DNA of 64,000 bases from Halomonas sp. LR3S48 (GCF_025725665.1 NZ_CP107009.1:3968001-4032000); one strand, 5' to 3'. Positions 20,451 to 29,693 are shown, counted from the first letter of the stretch. Numbers and translations are program-made. The notes: generated by a model not told the origin, from the sequence alone.

Positions 20451-21116
20451 TTACCAGGGCAGCGCATCGCCGTTGCTGTGCCAGAAGCCGCCGCTGGTTT
20501 CCAGCGTCAACGCCTCGATGCGTGCGGCGATACCGGCGGCAGCCTCTTCCGGAGGGATCAGGCCGCCGAAGTTGACCATGCGGGTCTGCACGTAGCCCGG
20601 ATGCAACTGGGCGACGGCGATACCCTTGGGCTTGAGGTCGATGGCCAGCGATTTGCCGAAAGCGTTCAGCGCTGCCTTCGAGGCCCGGTAGCCGTAGCGC
20701 CCGCCGGAGTCGTTGTCGGCGATGGAGCCCATGCGGCTGGTGACGTTGGCCACCTTGCTGCCCGCGCCCAGATTGTCGAGCAGTGCCTCGGTCACCCGCA
20801 GCGGGCCGTAGGCGTTGACCTCCATCTGCTCGCGAATGGTGTCGAAGTCGAGCGAACCCAGCGATTCGTCGTGCAGCAGGCCGGCATTGTTGATCAACAG
20901 ATGCAGGTGCTGCCCGCGGATGGCCTCGGCCAGGCGCGCCACGTCCTCGTCCCGGGTCACGTCGATGCCCTCGACTACCTGCACTGCGGCTTCGTTGAGC
21001 TCCTGGGAGGCCGTACGACAAACGCCGATTACCTGCCAGCCCTCGCCCTGGTAGTGGCGGGCCAGCGCCAGACCGATGCCACGATTGGCACCGGTGATCA
21101 AAACACGGGAAGCCAT
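20451..21116 (-). CDS. short-chain dehydrogenase/reductase
   Basis: Classical SDR of 221 residues: ITGANRGIGLALARHY for NAD(P), the NNAG motif at about 75, SR at about 126 and YGYRASKAALNAF giving the YxxxK catalytic pair. It resembles CsgA/YciK-like SDRs rather than any specific pathway enzyme, and the substrate is unknown. The ribosome site GAGGAG lies five bases before the ATG at 21116. It converges with the PAP2 gene, stop codons two bases apart. Confidence 0.9.
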   Translation of the reverse strand: MASRVLITGANRGIGLALARHYQGEGWQVIGVCRTASQELNEAAVQVVEGIDVTRDEDVARLAEAIRGQHLHLLINNAGLLHDESLGSLDFDTIREQMEVNAYGPLRVTEALLDNLGAGSKVANVTSRMGSIADNDSGGRYGYRASKAALNAFGKSLAIDLKPKGIAVAQLHPGYVQTRMVNFGGLIPPEEAAAGIAARIEALTLETSGGFWHSNGDALPW

Positions 21117-21197
21117 GGCAGCTCCTCAAATTCGAATGGACGGACGCTCTCCAGTGTGGTGCTCGACTCGGGAAGTGCAAGTGCCGATTCGGCACAT

Positions 21198-21226
21198 TTC
21201 CTTCAACGTAATGGCGTGCATATAAT
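21198..21226 (+). promoter_or_regulatory. candidate promoter of the PPC-domain gene
   Basis: A perfect TATAAT lies at 21221-21226, 73 bp before the ATG at 21299. The matching -35 position (21198-21203, TTCCTT) is weak. The gap also serves the divergent SDR gene. Confidence 0.45.
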
Positions 21227-21298
21227 GGTTACGCAATGTAATACCCCCTACCAGGGAATCTCATCCACCGATGCCTGCCATCGAACAAGGACGCTTTC

Positions 21299-22729
21299 AT
21301 GGCCAATCGCGCCTCAACTGTTACTCTCGCCGCCTTGGGTGGCGCTGCCGTCGGCCTGATCGTCGGCTGGCAACTGCCCGACACCACAACGACCGCCGCC
21401 CCGATCATCGAAACGGCCGAAGCCGAAACGGAAGTCGACAGCGCTTCATTGCCTTCGCTGCAACTGGGCGAGCGCCTGCGCGGCGAGATCACCTCGGCCA
21501 GCGAACTCAACGGCAAGGATGGTAGCCGCTTCGAGCGTTTCACCCTGGCGCTCGAGGAAGAGGCGCTCATCGAGATCGAGCTCGGCGGGCCCCTGCAGGG
21601 CACCCTCTCACTTTATGATGCCGATGAGCAGTTGCTCGCTTCGAGTGCCAATCCGGCCTATTACGACGCCCCGGCAGCCGCCTCGCTGCGCCGTCGCATC
21701 GACGAGAGCGGCGACTACATGGTGGTGGTCAGTGGCCAGGACATGCATAGCTATGGTCCCTTCACGCTGACCAGCCGACTGATGGAACTCACTACCAGTG
21801 ATACGCTCGAGATGCCCTCGCGTGCCGATGGCTGGTTGCAAGACGATGGCGACACCTACAGTGTGACGATCGAGGAAAGCGGCCTTTACCAGTTCGAGAT
21901 GCGCTCCAGCGACGTGGATGCCTATCTGGTGCTGGAAGGCCCCAATGGCTACCGACGCGAGGACGACGACAGCGCCGGCAACCTCGACGCCCGCATTGCC
22001 GACTTCCTCGAACCCGGGGAATACCGTCTTATCGCACGCTCTGCCTACGAACAGGAGGGTGGCCTCTACTCCCTGGAACTGGGCCCCCATGAGCTGGCCA
22101 GCGACGTGACGCTGCGCAACAGCGGTACGCTGGCAATGGACGAACCGTTGCACGGCTGGTTCAGCGGCGAAACGCTGACGTACGAGTTCACTCTCGATGC
22201 GCCTGCCGCCGTGACCATCGACATGCTCTCGTCCGATTTCGATGCCTATCTCGAACTGCACGGCGACAATGTCTCCATCAGTGACGACGACGGTGGCGGT
22301 GAGCTCAACGCCCGCCTCTACTCCCCCCTTGAAGCCGGCAGCTACCGCGTGACTGCACGCAGCCATGGCGGTCACGGCAGCGGTCTGTTCGAGCTGCGCG
22401 CCAGCGCAACCGCGATCGACGAACTACCCAGCAACGGTCAACTGGAGGTCGATAGTCCAGTGAACGCCAGGCTGGAGCCAGGCGTTCGCGACTACTACGA
22501 GCTGGTAGTCGACGAAGCCGGCCGCTATCGCATCGACCTGCTTTCGGACGATTTCGATGCCTATCTCGAACTCGATGGCCAGGGTCAGTACCTGCGCGAC
22601 GACGACGGGGCCGGTGGGCTGAATTCTCGCATCAGCGCCCACCTGGAACCGGGTGGCTATCGAGTCACCGCCCGCGCCTATGGCAGTAGCGAGAGCGGTA
22701 ACTATACGCTGCAGCTGCATCGCGAGTGA
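21299..22729 (+). CDS. membrane-anchored protein of tandem PPC (pre-peptidase C-terminal) domains
   Basis: The 476-residue protein begins with a signal or anchor helix (residues about 7-26) and consists of four beta-sandwich units of about 100 residues. Units 2-4 share a strong repeat: (S/D)DFDAYLEL, then a DDDGGGxLNARI-type acidic loop, then LEPGxYRVTARS, at about 200-247, 310-355 and 415-460. PPC domains usually trail secreted proteases; here they stand alone with no catalytic domain. The acidic loops could bind calcium. AAGGA lies before the ATG. Function unknown; extracytoplasmic location is inferred. Confidence 0.8.
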   Translation: MANRASTVTLAALGGAAVGLIVGWQLPDTTTTAAPIIETAEAETEVDSASLPSLQLGERLRGEITSASELNGKDGSRFERFTLALEEEALIEIELGGPLQGTLSLYDADEQLLASSANPAYYDAPAAASLRRRIDESGDYMVVVSGQDMHSYGPFTLTSRLMELTTSDTLEMPSRADGWLQDDGDTYSVTIEESGLYQFEMRSSDVDAYLVLEGPNGYRREDDDSAGNLDARIADFLEPGEYRLIARSAYEQEGGLYSLELGPHELASDVTLRNSGTLAMDEPLHGWFSGETLTYEFTLDAPAAVTIDMLSSDFDAYLELHGDNVSISDDDGGGELNARLYSPLEAGSYRVTARSHGGHGSGLFELRASATAIDELPSNGQLEVDSPVNARLEPGVRDYYELVVDEAGRYRIDLLSDDFDAYLELDGQGQYLRDDDGAGGLNSRISAHLEPGGYRVTARAYGSSESGNYTLQLHRE

Positions 22730-22753
22730 GCTAAACCCGGTTCCAACCACAGC

Positions 22754-22778
22754 GAGGGGCAGCGCAACGCCGCCCCTC
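22754..22778 (+). terminator. stem-loop after the PPC-domain gene
   Basis: GAGGGGC-A-GCG at 22754-22764 pairs with CGC-C-GCCCCTC at 22768-22778, with one internal mismatch and a 3-base loop, 24 bases past the stop. There is no T tract, so it is a GC-rich terminator candidate only. Confidence 0.4.
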
Positions 22779-22918
22779 ATCGCCCCCCCCCAGCTGCACC
22801 ACGTCTCACGGCACTGACTCTTTCCGCCCTGCTCACCTGCCCAACCTCCGGTCACTATCGGCCAGCACTGCTACGCTGAACTTGGCAATGACGGATCATG
22901 CGTATCAGGAGTAAACAG

Positions 22919-24217
22919 ATGTCTCGGCAAAAGGACCATGCCAATCTTTTCGACGATGCCCGTTCACGCCTGCGGGAAGTCTTCGATGCCATCAATGTGC
23001 ACGGCGATGCCAGAGAGCGCCTGATGCAGCCCAACCTGGCCATGCAGGTCAGCGTGCCCGTGCGCATGGACGACGGCAGCCTCAGGGTCCTTCCCGGCTG
23101 GCGCGTGCAGTACGACAATACCCTTGGGCCGGCCAAGGGCGGCATTCGTTTCCATCCCGACGTCAATCAGGATGAAGTGACCACACTGAGCTTGTGGATG
23201 GCGGTGAAGTGCGCCGTGGTCGACCTGCCCTACGGCGGCGGCAAGGGCGGCGTCAAGGTCGATCCCAAGCAACTGTCCAAGCTGGAGCTCGAGCGCCTGG
23301 CCCGCGGCTACGTACGCGCCATCGCCGACATCATGGGCCCCGATCGCGACATACCCGCCCCCGACGTGAACACGAACCCCACGATAATGGGCTGGATGGC
23401 CGACGAGTTCGATCACCTGGCCCGCGGCAAGGTGCCGGCCGCCATCACTGGCAAGCCGCCGGCCCTGGGCGGTTCGCTGGGCCGCGTCGCCGCTACCGGG
23501 CGCGGCGCGCTGCACGTGCTCGACATGTGGGCCGCCCGTGAGGAACGCAGGCCCGAGGAGACCACCCTGGCGATCCAGGGCTTTGGCAACGCCGCCTATC
23601 ACTTCGCCCGCCTGGCCCACGAGCGGGGCTATCGCATCGTCGCGGTCTCCGACTCCAAGGGAGCAATCTACAGCCGCGAAGGCCTCGATCCCGACCCCAT
23701 CATGGAGCAGAAAACCCAGAATCAGCGCCTGCATGACATGGTCTACTGCGATGATTCGGTGTGCATCGCCGAGGATGCGGAGCCGATCGAGCGTGACGAT
23801 CTGCTGACCCTGAAAGCGGACGTGCTGGTGCTGGCGGCACTGGAGAATCAGGTTCATGCGGACAACATCGACCAGATAAAGGCCGGCGCACTGCTCGAGA
23901 TCGCCAACGGCCCGGTTACCAGCCGTGCCGATGAGCGACTTGAGGAGCGCGGCGTGCCGGTGCTGCCCGACGTGCTGGCCAATACCGGCGGTGTGATCGT
24001 CAGCTACTACGAATGGGTGCAGAACCGCAGCGGAGAGCGCTGGTCGGAGGAAGGCATCAACCAGCGGCTGGCCGAACGCCTGAAGCGCGAGAGCGAGCTC
24101 GTCTTCGAGCGTGCCGAGCGAGAGGAAATCTCCTACCGCAAGGCCGCCTATCGTCAGGGCATCGAGCGCATCGCCGACGCCATTCAGCGGCGCGGCAACT
24201 GCCAGGACAGCAATTGA
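22919..24217 (+). CDS. Glu/Leu/Phe/Val-family glutamate dehydrogenase
   Basis: Interconverts glutamate and 2-oxoglutarate plus ammonia. The 432-residue protein has the substrate and catalytic motif VDLPYGGGKGGVKVDP with the active-site Lys. KGGIRFHPDVN and the conserved Asp in PAPDVNTNP are also present, along with a Rossmann domain starting at AIQGFGNAAYHFARL. The SDSKG that ends the second strand hints at NAD preference. Its length is that of the small hexameric class. AGGAG is seven bases before the ATG at 22919, so this start is preferred to the ATG at 22898. Confidence 0.93.
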   Translation: MSRQKDHANLFDDARSRLREVFDAINVHGDARERLMQPNLAMQVSVPVRMDDGSLRVLPGWRVQYDNTLGPAKGGIRFHPDVNQDEVTTLSLWMAVKCAVVDLPYGGGKGGVKVDPKQLSKLELERLARGYVRAIADIMGPDRDIPAPDVNTNPTIMGWMADEFDHLARGKVPAAITGKPPALGGSLGRVAATGRGALHVLDMWAAREERRPEETTLAIQGFGNAAYHFARLAHERGYRIVAVSDSKGAIYSREGLDPDPIMEQKTQNQRLHDMVYCDDSVCIAEDAEPIERDDLLTLKADVLVLAALENQVHADNIDQIKAGALLEIANGPVTSRADERLEERGVPVLPDVLANTGGVIVSYYEWVQNRSGERWSEEGINQRLAERLKRESELVFERAEREEISYRKAAYRQGIERIADAIQRRGNCQDSN

Positions 24218-24301
24218 GCCACCCCCGGCTCCGCACGCAGGGTGACAAGCGCCGCGGCGGGGGCGACAATGACGCCCCCTTGCGAGCATATTCGGGCCAC
24301 C

Positions 24302-25069
24302 ATGACGGAACCCCTGACCATTCTTCATCAGGACGAACACTTGGTGGCGGTACACAAGCCAGCGGGATTACTGGTACACCGCTCCAAGCTGGCAGCCGGC
24401 GAGCGCGAGTTCCTGCTACAGCGCCTGCGCGACCAGTTGGGCCAGCGTGTCTATCCGGTGCATCGTCTCGACCGCCCCACCTCGGGCGTGATGATCCTTG
24501 CGCTTGATTCGGCCACCGCGGCTCGTCTGGGCGAAACCTTCACCGAGCGCCGGGTCGTCAAGCGCTACCTGGCCGTGGTGCGTGGATCAGGCCCCGAGCA
24601 TGAATGGCTGAACTATGCCCTGCGCGAGGAGGATGGCAGCCGTCCCAAGGCGGAGATGCCGGCCTTGGAAGCGCTCACCGAAGTCAGACGGCTGGATGGC
24701 GTGGAACTGCCGGTACAGGTGGATCGCTACCCTACCAGCCGCTATTCGCTGATGGAGGTTCGGCCGCTGACCGGGCGTCGCCATCAGATCCGCCGTCACC
24801 TGTCACGGCGAGGCTATCCGATCATCGGCGATGCCAAGCACGGCAAGGGCAACCACAACCGCTTCTTCGCCGAACGCCTGAACTGTTCGCGCCTACTGCT
24901 GGCCGCGGTGGGCTTGAGCTTCGAGCATCCCGTCGATGGCTATCATTTGGCATTGAGCTGTGGACTGGATAGTGCCATGACAGACCTGTTCCAGCATTTC
25001 GGTTGGGCCGGCCATCTGCCGACCGACGCCGCACGTTGCCTGGAAACGCCCTTACCCGCCCCGACCTGA
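24302..25069 (+). CDS. truC: tRNA pseudouridine(65) synthase
   Basis: RluA-family pseudouridine synthase of 255 residues. It has the catalytic motif HRLDRPTSGVM with the conserved Asp, VAVHKPAGLLVHRS near the N-terminus, and the C-terminal GRRHQIRRHLSRRGYPIIGD. The HRS and RPTSGV variants match E. coli TruC, which modifies U65 of tRNA-Ile and tRNA-Asp. The start at 24302 reproduces the TruC N-terminus; two in-frame ATGs upstream lack support. tcdA follows 23 bp later, pairing two tRNA-modification genes. Confidence 0.9.
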   Translation: MTEPLTILHQDEHLVAVHKPAGLLVHRSKLAAGEREFLLQRLRDQLGQRVYPVHRLDRPTSGVMILALDSATAARLGETFTERRVVKRYLAVVRGSGPEHEWLNYALREEDGSRPKAEMPALEALTEVRRLDGVELPVQVDRYPTSRYSLMEVRPLTGRRHQIRRHLSRRGYPIIGDAKHGKGNHNRFFAERLNCSRLLLAAVGLSFEHPVDGYHLALSCGLDSAMTDLFQHFGWAGHLPTDAARCLETPLPAPT

Positions 25070-25092
25070 CCCAGGAGATTCGAGACGCCACC

Positions 25093-25947
25093 ATGACAGC
25101 TCCACTACGCCCACATGATGTCGCCCCGCCAGCTCAGGACGACTACGATTTTCGCTTCGGCGGCATCCGTCGCCTCTATGGCACCCGTGCCCTGGAGCGT
25201 TTCCGCAGTGCCCATGTGGTGGTGGTCGGTGTCGGCGGTGTGGGCAGTTGGGCAGTGGAAGCACTGGCGCGCTCGGGCATCGGCCGGCTCACGCTGATCG
25301 ACCTCGACGATGTCTGCGTCTCCAACGTCAACCGCCAGTTGCCAGCGCTCGACGGTACCATCGGCCGCCCCAAGGTAGAGGTACTGGCCGAACGCTGTCG
25401 GGCGATCCAGCCCGGTATCGAGGTCGTGGCCGATACCGCCTTCGTCACCCCGACCAACCTGGCGCAACGCATTCCGGACGACGCCGACCACGTGGTCGAC
25501 GCCATCGATAGCGTGGTGGCCAAAGCCGCGCTGATCCACTGGTGCCGGCGACGCAAGCTGCCCATCGTCGTCGCCGGTGCCGCTGGCGGACAGACCGATC
25601 CCACACGCATCCGGGTGGCGGATCTCGCCCGCACCGAGCACGACCCACTGCTGGCCAAGGTACGTGCACGCCTACGCCGCGACTATGGCTTCTCGCGTAA
25701 TCCGAAGCGTCGCTTCTCCGTCGAATGCGTCTATTCTGACGAGCAGCTGATCTACCCCGACTCGGACGGGGAGGTCTGCCTGCAGAAACCCGCCAGTGGC
25801 GAATCGACCCGGCTCGACTGCGCCTCCGGCGTGGGCGCCGCCACCTTCGTCACCGGCGGTTTCGGTTTCATCGCCGCCTCGCGGGTACTCGCGCGACTGG
25901 CCAAGCAGGCCGCCAAGGCGGCAGGCGATCACGACACGTCCCCCTGA
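25093..25947 (+). CDS. tcdA: tRNA threonylcarbamoyladenosine dehydratase
   Basis: Cyclises t6A37 to ct6A in tRNAs with ATP (also called CsdL/YgdL). The 284-residue E1-like protein has GVGGVGSWAVEALARSG (nucleotide binding), LIDLDDVCVSNVNRQ, AIDSVVAKAAL and a C-terminal SGVGAATFVTGGFG. It works downstream of TsaC, whose gene is also in this window. The ATG at 25093 gives the usual N-terminus before the RFGGIRRLYG motif. Confidence 0.94.
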   Translation: MTAPLRPHDVAPPAQDDYDFRFGGIRRLYGTRALERFRSAHVVVVGVGGVGSWAVEALARSGIGRLTLIDLDDVCVSNVNRQLPALDGTIGRPKVEVLAERCRAIQPGIEVVADTAFVTPTNLAQRIPDDADHVVDAIDSVVAKAALIHWCRRRKLPIVVAGAAGGQTDPTRIRVADLARTEHDPLLAKVRARLRRDYGFSRNPKRRFSVECVYSDEQLIYPDSDGEVCLQKPASGESTRLDCASGVGAATFVTGGFGFIAASRVLARLAKQAAKAAGDHDTSP

Positions 25948-25962
25948 CCTGGAGCCAACGCG

Positions 25963-26187
25963 ATGTCTCATCCTCTCCCTGTTCCCGGCATCTACAGCCA
26001 CTACAAGGGTAACCGCTACGAGGTGCTCGGTGTCGCCCATCACAGCGAAACCGAGGAGCCGCTGGTGGTCTATCGTGCCCTGTACGGCGATTACGGCCTG
26101 TGGGTGCGTCCGCTGGCCATGTTTACCGAAACCGTCGAAGTGCGCGGCGAACCGGTGCCGCGTTTCGACCTCGAAAAGGCGTTCTAA
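25963..26187 (+). CDS. DUF1653 domain protein
   Basis: A 74-residue protein that is almost entirely a DUF1653 domain: PGIYSHYKGNRYEVLGVAHHSET, LVVYRALYGDYGLWVRPLAMFTETV. The fold is a small beta barrel found widely in bacteria with no established function. GGAG lies seven bases before the ATG. It is 15 bp after tcdA and probably in the same transcript. Its stop overlaps the stop of the convergent ABC permease gene. Confidence 0.88.
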   Translation: MSHPLPVPGIYSHYKGNRYEVLGVAHHSETEEPLVVYRALYGDYGLWVRPLAMFTETVEVRGEPVPRFDLEKAF

Positions 26188-26951
26188 CGTTGGCCGCGGT
26201 GCGCCCACCCCGTCATCCGCTTTTCAAGAACGGCAAACAACTCATACATCACCATGGCCATGGCGCTGATCACGATCAGCCCGGCGAACACCAGTGACAT
26301 GCGCATCTGCGACCCGGCGCTCATCATCAGGTAGCCGATGCCCTGGTTGGAGGCCACCGTCTCGGAGACCACGGTGCCGACGAAGGCCAAGGTGATGGCA
26401 ATCTTCAACGAGGCGAAGAAGTAGGGCAGCGAGCGCGGCAGGCCCACCTTGAGCAGTACGTCCATGCGCCGAGCACCCAGTACCCGGAGCACGTCCTCCA
26501 TTTCCGGCTCCAGGGTCGCAAGCCCCGTAGCCACGTTGACCACGATGGGAAAGAAGCAGATCAGGAAGGCGGTGAGGATCGCCGGCACCGAGCCGATGCC
26601 GAACCACACCACCAGGATCGGCACGAAGGCGACCTTGGGAATTGCATTGAAGCCCACCAGCAACGGGTAGCAGGCGTGGTAGAGAAAGCGCGAGGAGCCG
26701 ACGACGAAGCCCAGCGCCAGACCCACCGCTACCCCCAGGGCAAAACCCGCGAGGGTGGTCCACAGCGTCTGCCATGAATGCATGCCGATGGGGCCGGCAA
26801 AGGTCACCAGGGCTTGAGCGGTGGCCGAGGCGCTGGGAAAGATGAACTCCGGTACCTGGAGCAGACGCACGCTGACTTCCCAGATCGCCACCAGCGCCAG
26901 CACGGCGACCCAGGGCGCCAAGCGTTCGCGCAGCTTGTCGTTGTTGTTCAT
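26184..26951 (-). CDS. ABC transporter permease (SsuC/TauC/ThiX type)
   Basis: Inner-membrane permease of 255 residues with about six helices. The cytoplasmic EAA loop reads EMEDVLRVLGARRMDVLLKVGLPRSLPYF, the ATPase-coupling motif. It belongs to the taurine/nitrate/HMP permease group. It is the last gene of an SBP-ATPase-permease operon, nine bases after the ATPase stop, with GGAG before the start. Substrate unknown. Confidence 0.9.
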   Translation of the reverse strand: MNNNDKLRERLAPWVAVLALVAIWEVSVRLLQVPEFIFPSASATAQALVTFAGPIGMHSWQTLWTTLAGFALGVAVGLALGFVVGSSRFLYHACYPLLVGFNAIPKVAFVPILVVWFGIGSVPAILTAFLICFFPIVVNVATGLATLEPEMEDVLRVLGARRMDVLLKVGLPRSLPYFFASLKIAITLAFVGTVVSETVASNQGIGYLMMSAGSQMRMSLVFAGLIVISAMAMVMYELFAVLEKRMTGWAHRGQR

Positions 26952-26960
26952 GCTCGCTCC

Positions 26961-27758
26961 TCAGACGCTGCGGATGTCACCGATCAGATTGCGCAGCTCC
27001 TGCACCCTATCGATGAAAGGTTTTTCATAGGTGACCGCCAGTTCCCGCGGCCGCGGCAGGTCGATCTCGCGCCGCTCGATGATGCGCCCCGGACGGCGGC
27101 TCATGACATAGACGGTATCGGCCAGGAACGCGGCCTCGCGCAGGTCGTGGGTGACCAACACCACAGTGAAGCGCTGGGCTTCCCATAGGTCGCGCAGCAC
27201 GCACCACAGCTCCTCGCGAGTGAAGGCGTCCAGCGCTCCGAAAGGCTCGTCGAGCATCAACAGCCGCGGGCGGTGGATCAGCGCGCGGCAGATCGAGGCG
27301 CGCTGCTGCATGCCGCCCGAGAGCTGCCACGGGTACTGGTCCTCGTAGCCTTCGAGCCCCACCGTACGCAGCAGCTCGCGGGCCCAACCGACGAACTCCG
27401 CGCGTCGCTTGCGGAACTGCGAACGGTAGGGTTTGACGATCTCCAGCGGCAGCAACACGTTGTCCAGGGTGGTACGCCAAGGCAGCAGGTTGGCGCTCTG
27501 GAAGGCCATACCGCAGATCTTCAACGGCCCGCCCACCGGTTCGCCATCCACGCGCACGCTGCCGGCTGTGGGTCCATGCAGGCCGGTACAGAGCTTCATG
27601 AAGGTCGACTTGCCGCAGCCGGAGGGGCCGACGAAGGCAACGAACTCGCCTTCTCCGATGGAGAGCGAGATGTCTTCTATGGCATTGCCGCTGTCGTCAT
27701 AGGCCAGGCTGACCCGGTCGAAGTCGACGAAGGGCATGGTTTGTGCCAATGCCGTCAC
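26961..27758 (-). CDS. ABC transporter ATP-binding protein
   Basis: ATPase of 265 residues: Walker A GPSGCGKST (about 53), the Q-loop in MAFQSANLLPWRT, signature LSGGMQQRASICRAL, Walker B LLMLDEPFGALD and the H-loop in VLVTHDLREA. This SsuB/TauB-like form energises the adjacent permease. The GTG at 27758 overlaps the upstream TGA as GTGA; an ATG seven codons on (27737) is the alternative. Confidence 0.92.
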   Translation of the reverse strand: MTALAQTMPFVDFDRVSLAYDDSGNAIEDISLSIGEGEFVAFVGPSGCGKSTFMKLCTGLHGPTAGSVRVDGEPVGGPLKICGMAFQSANLLPWRTTLDNVLLPLEIVKPYRSQFRKRRAEFVGWARELLRTVGLEGYEDQYPWQLSGGMQQRASICRALIHRPRLLMLDEPFGALDAFTREELWCVLRDLWEAQRFTVVLVTHDLREAAFLADTVYVMSRRPGRIIERREIDLPRPRELAVTYEKPFIDRVQELRNLIGDIRSV

Positions 27759-28801
27759 TCCGCGCGCTCGGGGAAGATCATGCGCTCCTCCTGGGGTGGC
27801 AGGAAACGCGAGGTGAAGACACGCTCGGGGTCGGGCACCGACGGCAGTTCATAGGCATCGGCCACCAGTTGAATGGCGCTGCGCAGACGCTCTTCGTCCA
27901 CCGCCCCGGCGCCATTGGCACGGGCATCCTCGGTGTCGATCACGCTGTCGATGGCAAGCCTGAGCCGCCGCGTCTCCATCTCCCTGTCGATCAACGAGTC
28001 GCGGTTCTGGACGTAGTCGATGGCGCCATCCGGGTCGGCCAGAGTCTCTTCGAGGGCGCGATTGAAGGCGCGCAGAAAGCCCTCCACGGCTTCGGGATTT
28101 TCTTCGGAGAAGGCCTCGCTGGCGATGATGGCATTGCCATAGAGCGGCACCCCGTAGTCGGGGAACGGCATGATGGTGAGCTGATCCTCACCCATTCCGC
28201 GCCCTTCCAGGTTGAGCAGGCTGGTGAAGTAAAACCCGGTGATGGCATCCACGTCGCCGCGCACCAGCAAGGTCTCGCGCAGGGTGGGGTCGACATTCTG
28301 CCACTCGACGTCATCGCCATCGAGGTCATTGGCCGCGGCGAAGATGCCCCAGGCACGGTAGCCGGTATCGAAGGCCGGCGCGGCGATGGACTTGCCGGCG
28401 AGGTCCGCGGGCGATTCGATATCGCGATCCTTGCGCGCGAAGACCGAAGCCGGGCTGCCGTCGTACACCACGTAGACGCCCTGTATGCCGGGCCCATCGG
28501 GGTTCTCGGCCAAGAACTCCACCAGCGCGTTGAGATCGCCGAAGCCCATCTCGTAGGCTCCCGAGGCGACCCGGTTGATGGCTCCAGCGGAGCCGCTGCC
28601 GGAATCGATCTGGACATCGAGCCCCTCTTCGGCGAAATACCCGCGCTCCACGGCCATGAGGAAGGGCGCCGAGGGTCCTTCGAAGCGCCAATCGAGCTGA
28701 AAACGAATACGGGTTTCGTCCGCCTGGGCCGCGGAAGCACCCAGCAGGGACAGGCCAAGCGCCCCGGCCAGCAGACCGGTGGTTCGATGGAATCGGTTCA
28801 T
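27755..28801 (-). CDS. ABC transporter substrate-binding protein, NMT1/THI5-like
   Basis: Periplasmic binding protein of 348 residues. The signal peptide is at 1-26 (hydrophobic core GLLAGALGLSLLGA, cleavage after AQA). The NMT1/THI5 fold follows: FQLDWRFEGPSAPFLMAVERGYFAEEGLDV, then GSGSAGAINRVASGAYEMGFGDLNALVEF. The family binds pyrimidine thiamine precursors, aromatic sulfonates or similar small compounds. No thiamine gene and no TPP riboswitch is visible nearby, so the ligand is open. The start at 28801 has GAGG about nine bases upstream. Confidence 0.9.
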   Translation of the reverse strand: MNRFHRTTGLLAGALGLSLLGASAAQADETRIRFQLDWRFEGPSAPFLMAVERGYFAEEGLDVQIDSGSGSAGAINRVASGAYEMGFGDLNALVEFLAENPDGPGIQGVYVVYDGSPASVFARKDRDIESPADLAGKSIAAPAFDTGYRAWGIFAAANDLDGDDVEWQNVDPTLRETLLVRGDVDAITGFYFTSLLNLEGRGMGEDQLTIMPFPDYGVPLYGNAIIASEAFSEENPEAVEGFLRAFNRALEETLADPDGAIDYVQNRDSLIDREMETRRLRLAIDSVIDTEDARANGAGAVDEERLRSAIQLVADAYELPSVPDPERVFTSRFLPPQEERMIFPERAE

Positions 28802-29064
28802 TGAAGTTGCCCTCGCGAAGCTTCTGATTGTGCTTGTTCTATGCAATCGCCCTGCCAACGGCACCCGCTTGCCCGTTGCTCATACAGCGCGCCACATTAG
28901 CGCATGGCGGCAAGCCTGTGGAGCGTCGGAAAGGTGCAGCGGAAATCGACAAGCAGATTCTCATGCACCAGCTTAGCTCATAGCGAGGAAGACCAAACCT
29001 TGCTCACTGACGCAGCGTTAACGTCAGGAAAACACTTCGACAATTCTCAGCATCGAGAAACAAA
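28802..29064. other. intergenic region upstream of the ABC importer
   Basis: With the bfr terminator just beyond it, this is a gap of 312 bp without a convincing gene. It must hold the leftward importer promoter. The only local structure I see is a six-base inverted repeat CTGACG/CGTCAG at 29007-29012 and 29022-29027 with a 9-base spacer, a weak operator candidate. Confidence 0.4.
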
Positions 29065-29092
29065 AACGGCACCGACGTGTGTCGGTGCCGTT
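29065..29092 (-). terminator. Rho-independent terminator of bfr
   Basis: A perfect 12-bp stem (29065-29076 with 29081-29092, loop GTGT) lies 22 bases past the bfr stop. On the minus strand it is followed by TTTGTTTCT. Confidence 0.85.
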
Positions 29093-29113
29093 GCGATACG
29101 CCGCAGCGCGTCG

Positions 29114-29596
29114 TTATTCGTCGCCGGCTTCCTGCATCTGACGCAGCATGTAGTTCTCGATGCCGACCTTGTCGATCAGGCCGAGCTCGGTCTCGATATG
29201 ATCGATGTGCTCTTCCTCGTCGGCGAGGATATGGCGGAACAGATCACGGGACACGTAGTCCTTGACCTGCTCACAATAGGCGATGGCCTCGATGTAGTCG
29301 TTACGACCCTCATGCTCGATCTTGAGGTCGCTCTCGAGCATCTCGCGCACGTTCTCGCCGATGTGCAGCTTGCCGAGATCCTGCAGGTTGGGCACGCCCT
29401 CGAGGAACAGGATGCGCTCGATCAGCTTGTCGGCATGCTTCATCTCGTCGATCGACTCGTCGTACTCCCACTTGGCCAGTGCCTTGAGGCCCCAGTCCTT
29501 GTACATCTTGGCATGCAGGAAGTACTGGTTGATGGCAACCAGCTCATTGCCGAGGGACTTGTTGAGGTATTCGATGACCTTGGCATCGCCTTTCAT
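29114..29596 (-). CDS. bfr: bacterioferritin
   Basis: Heme-containing ferritin that oxidises and stores iron in a 24-mer. The 160-residue protein has the heme-ligand Met52 in [10 protein letters not shown] and the di-iron ferroxidase ligands Glu18, Glu51, His54, with the later Glu and His in IEAIAYCEQ and [10 protein letters not shown]. It is therefore a full heme-binding, catalytically competent subunit. It is flanked by terminators on both sides (29065-29092 and 29694-29720), so it forms its own transcript although bfd lies just upstream. Confidence 0.97.
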   Translation of the reverse strand: MKGDAKVIEYLNKSLGNELVAINQYFLHAKMYKDWGLKALAKWEYDESIDEMKHADKLIERILFLEGVPNLQDLGKLHIGENVREMLESDLKIEHEGRNDYIEAIAYCEQVKDYVSRDLFRHILADEEEHIDHIETELGLIDKVGIENYMLRQMQEAGDE

Positions 29597-29693
29597 TGCC
29601 TTTCTCCCTTCTTCGTCTCGGCCTTGGGCCTGTCTTGGCGTTGCGTGACGCTCAGCGAACCATAATAGGCAGTATCAGCCCAAACACGCAAAA

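Noticed and set aside
29007..29027. CTGACG/CGTCAG inverted repeat as an operator
   Set aside because: Six-base arms with a 9-base spacer occur often by chance in GC-rich DNA; not strong enough to report on its own.
28802..29064. TPP riboswitch upstream of the NMT1/THI5 importer
   Set aside because: A minus-strand GCTGAGA occurs near 29045, but the downstream part of the thi-box consensus (CTGATCTGGATAATGCCAGCG) is absent.
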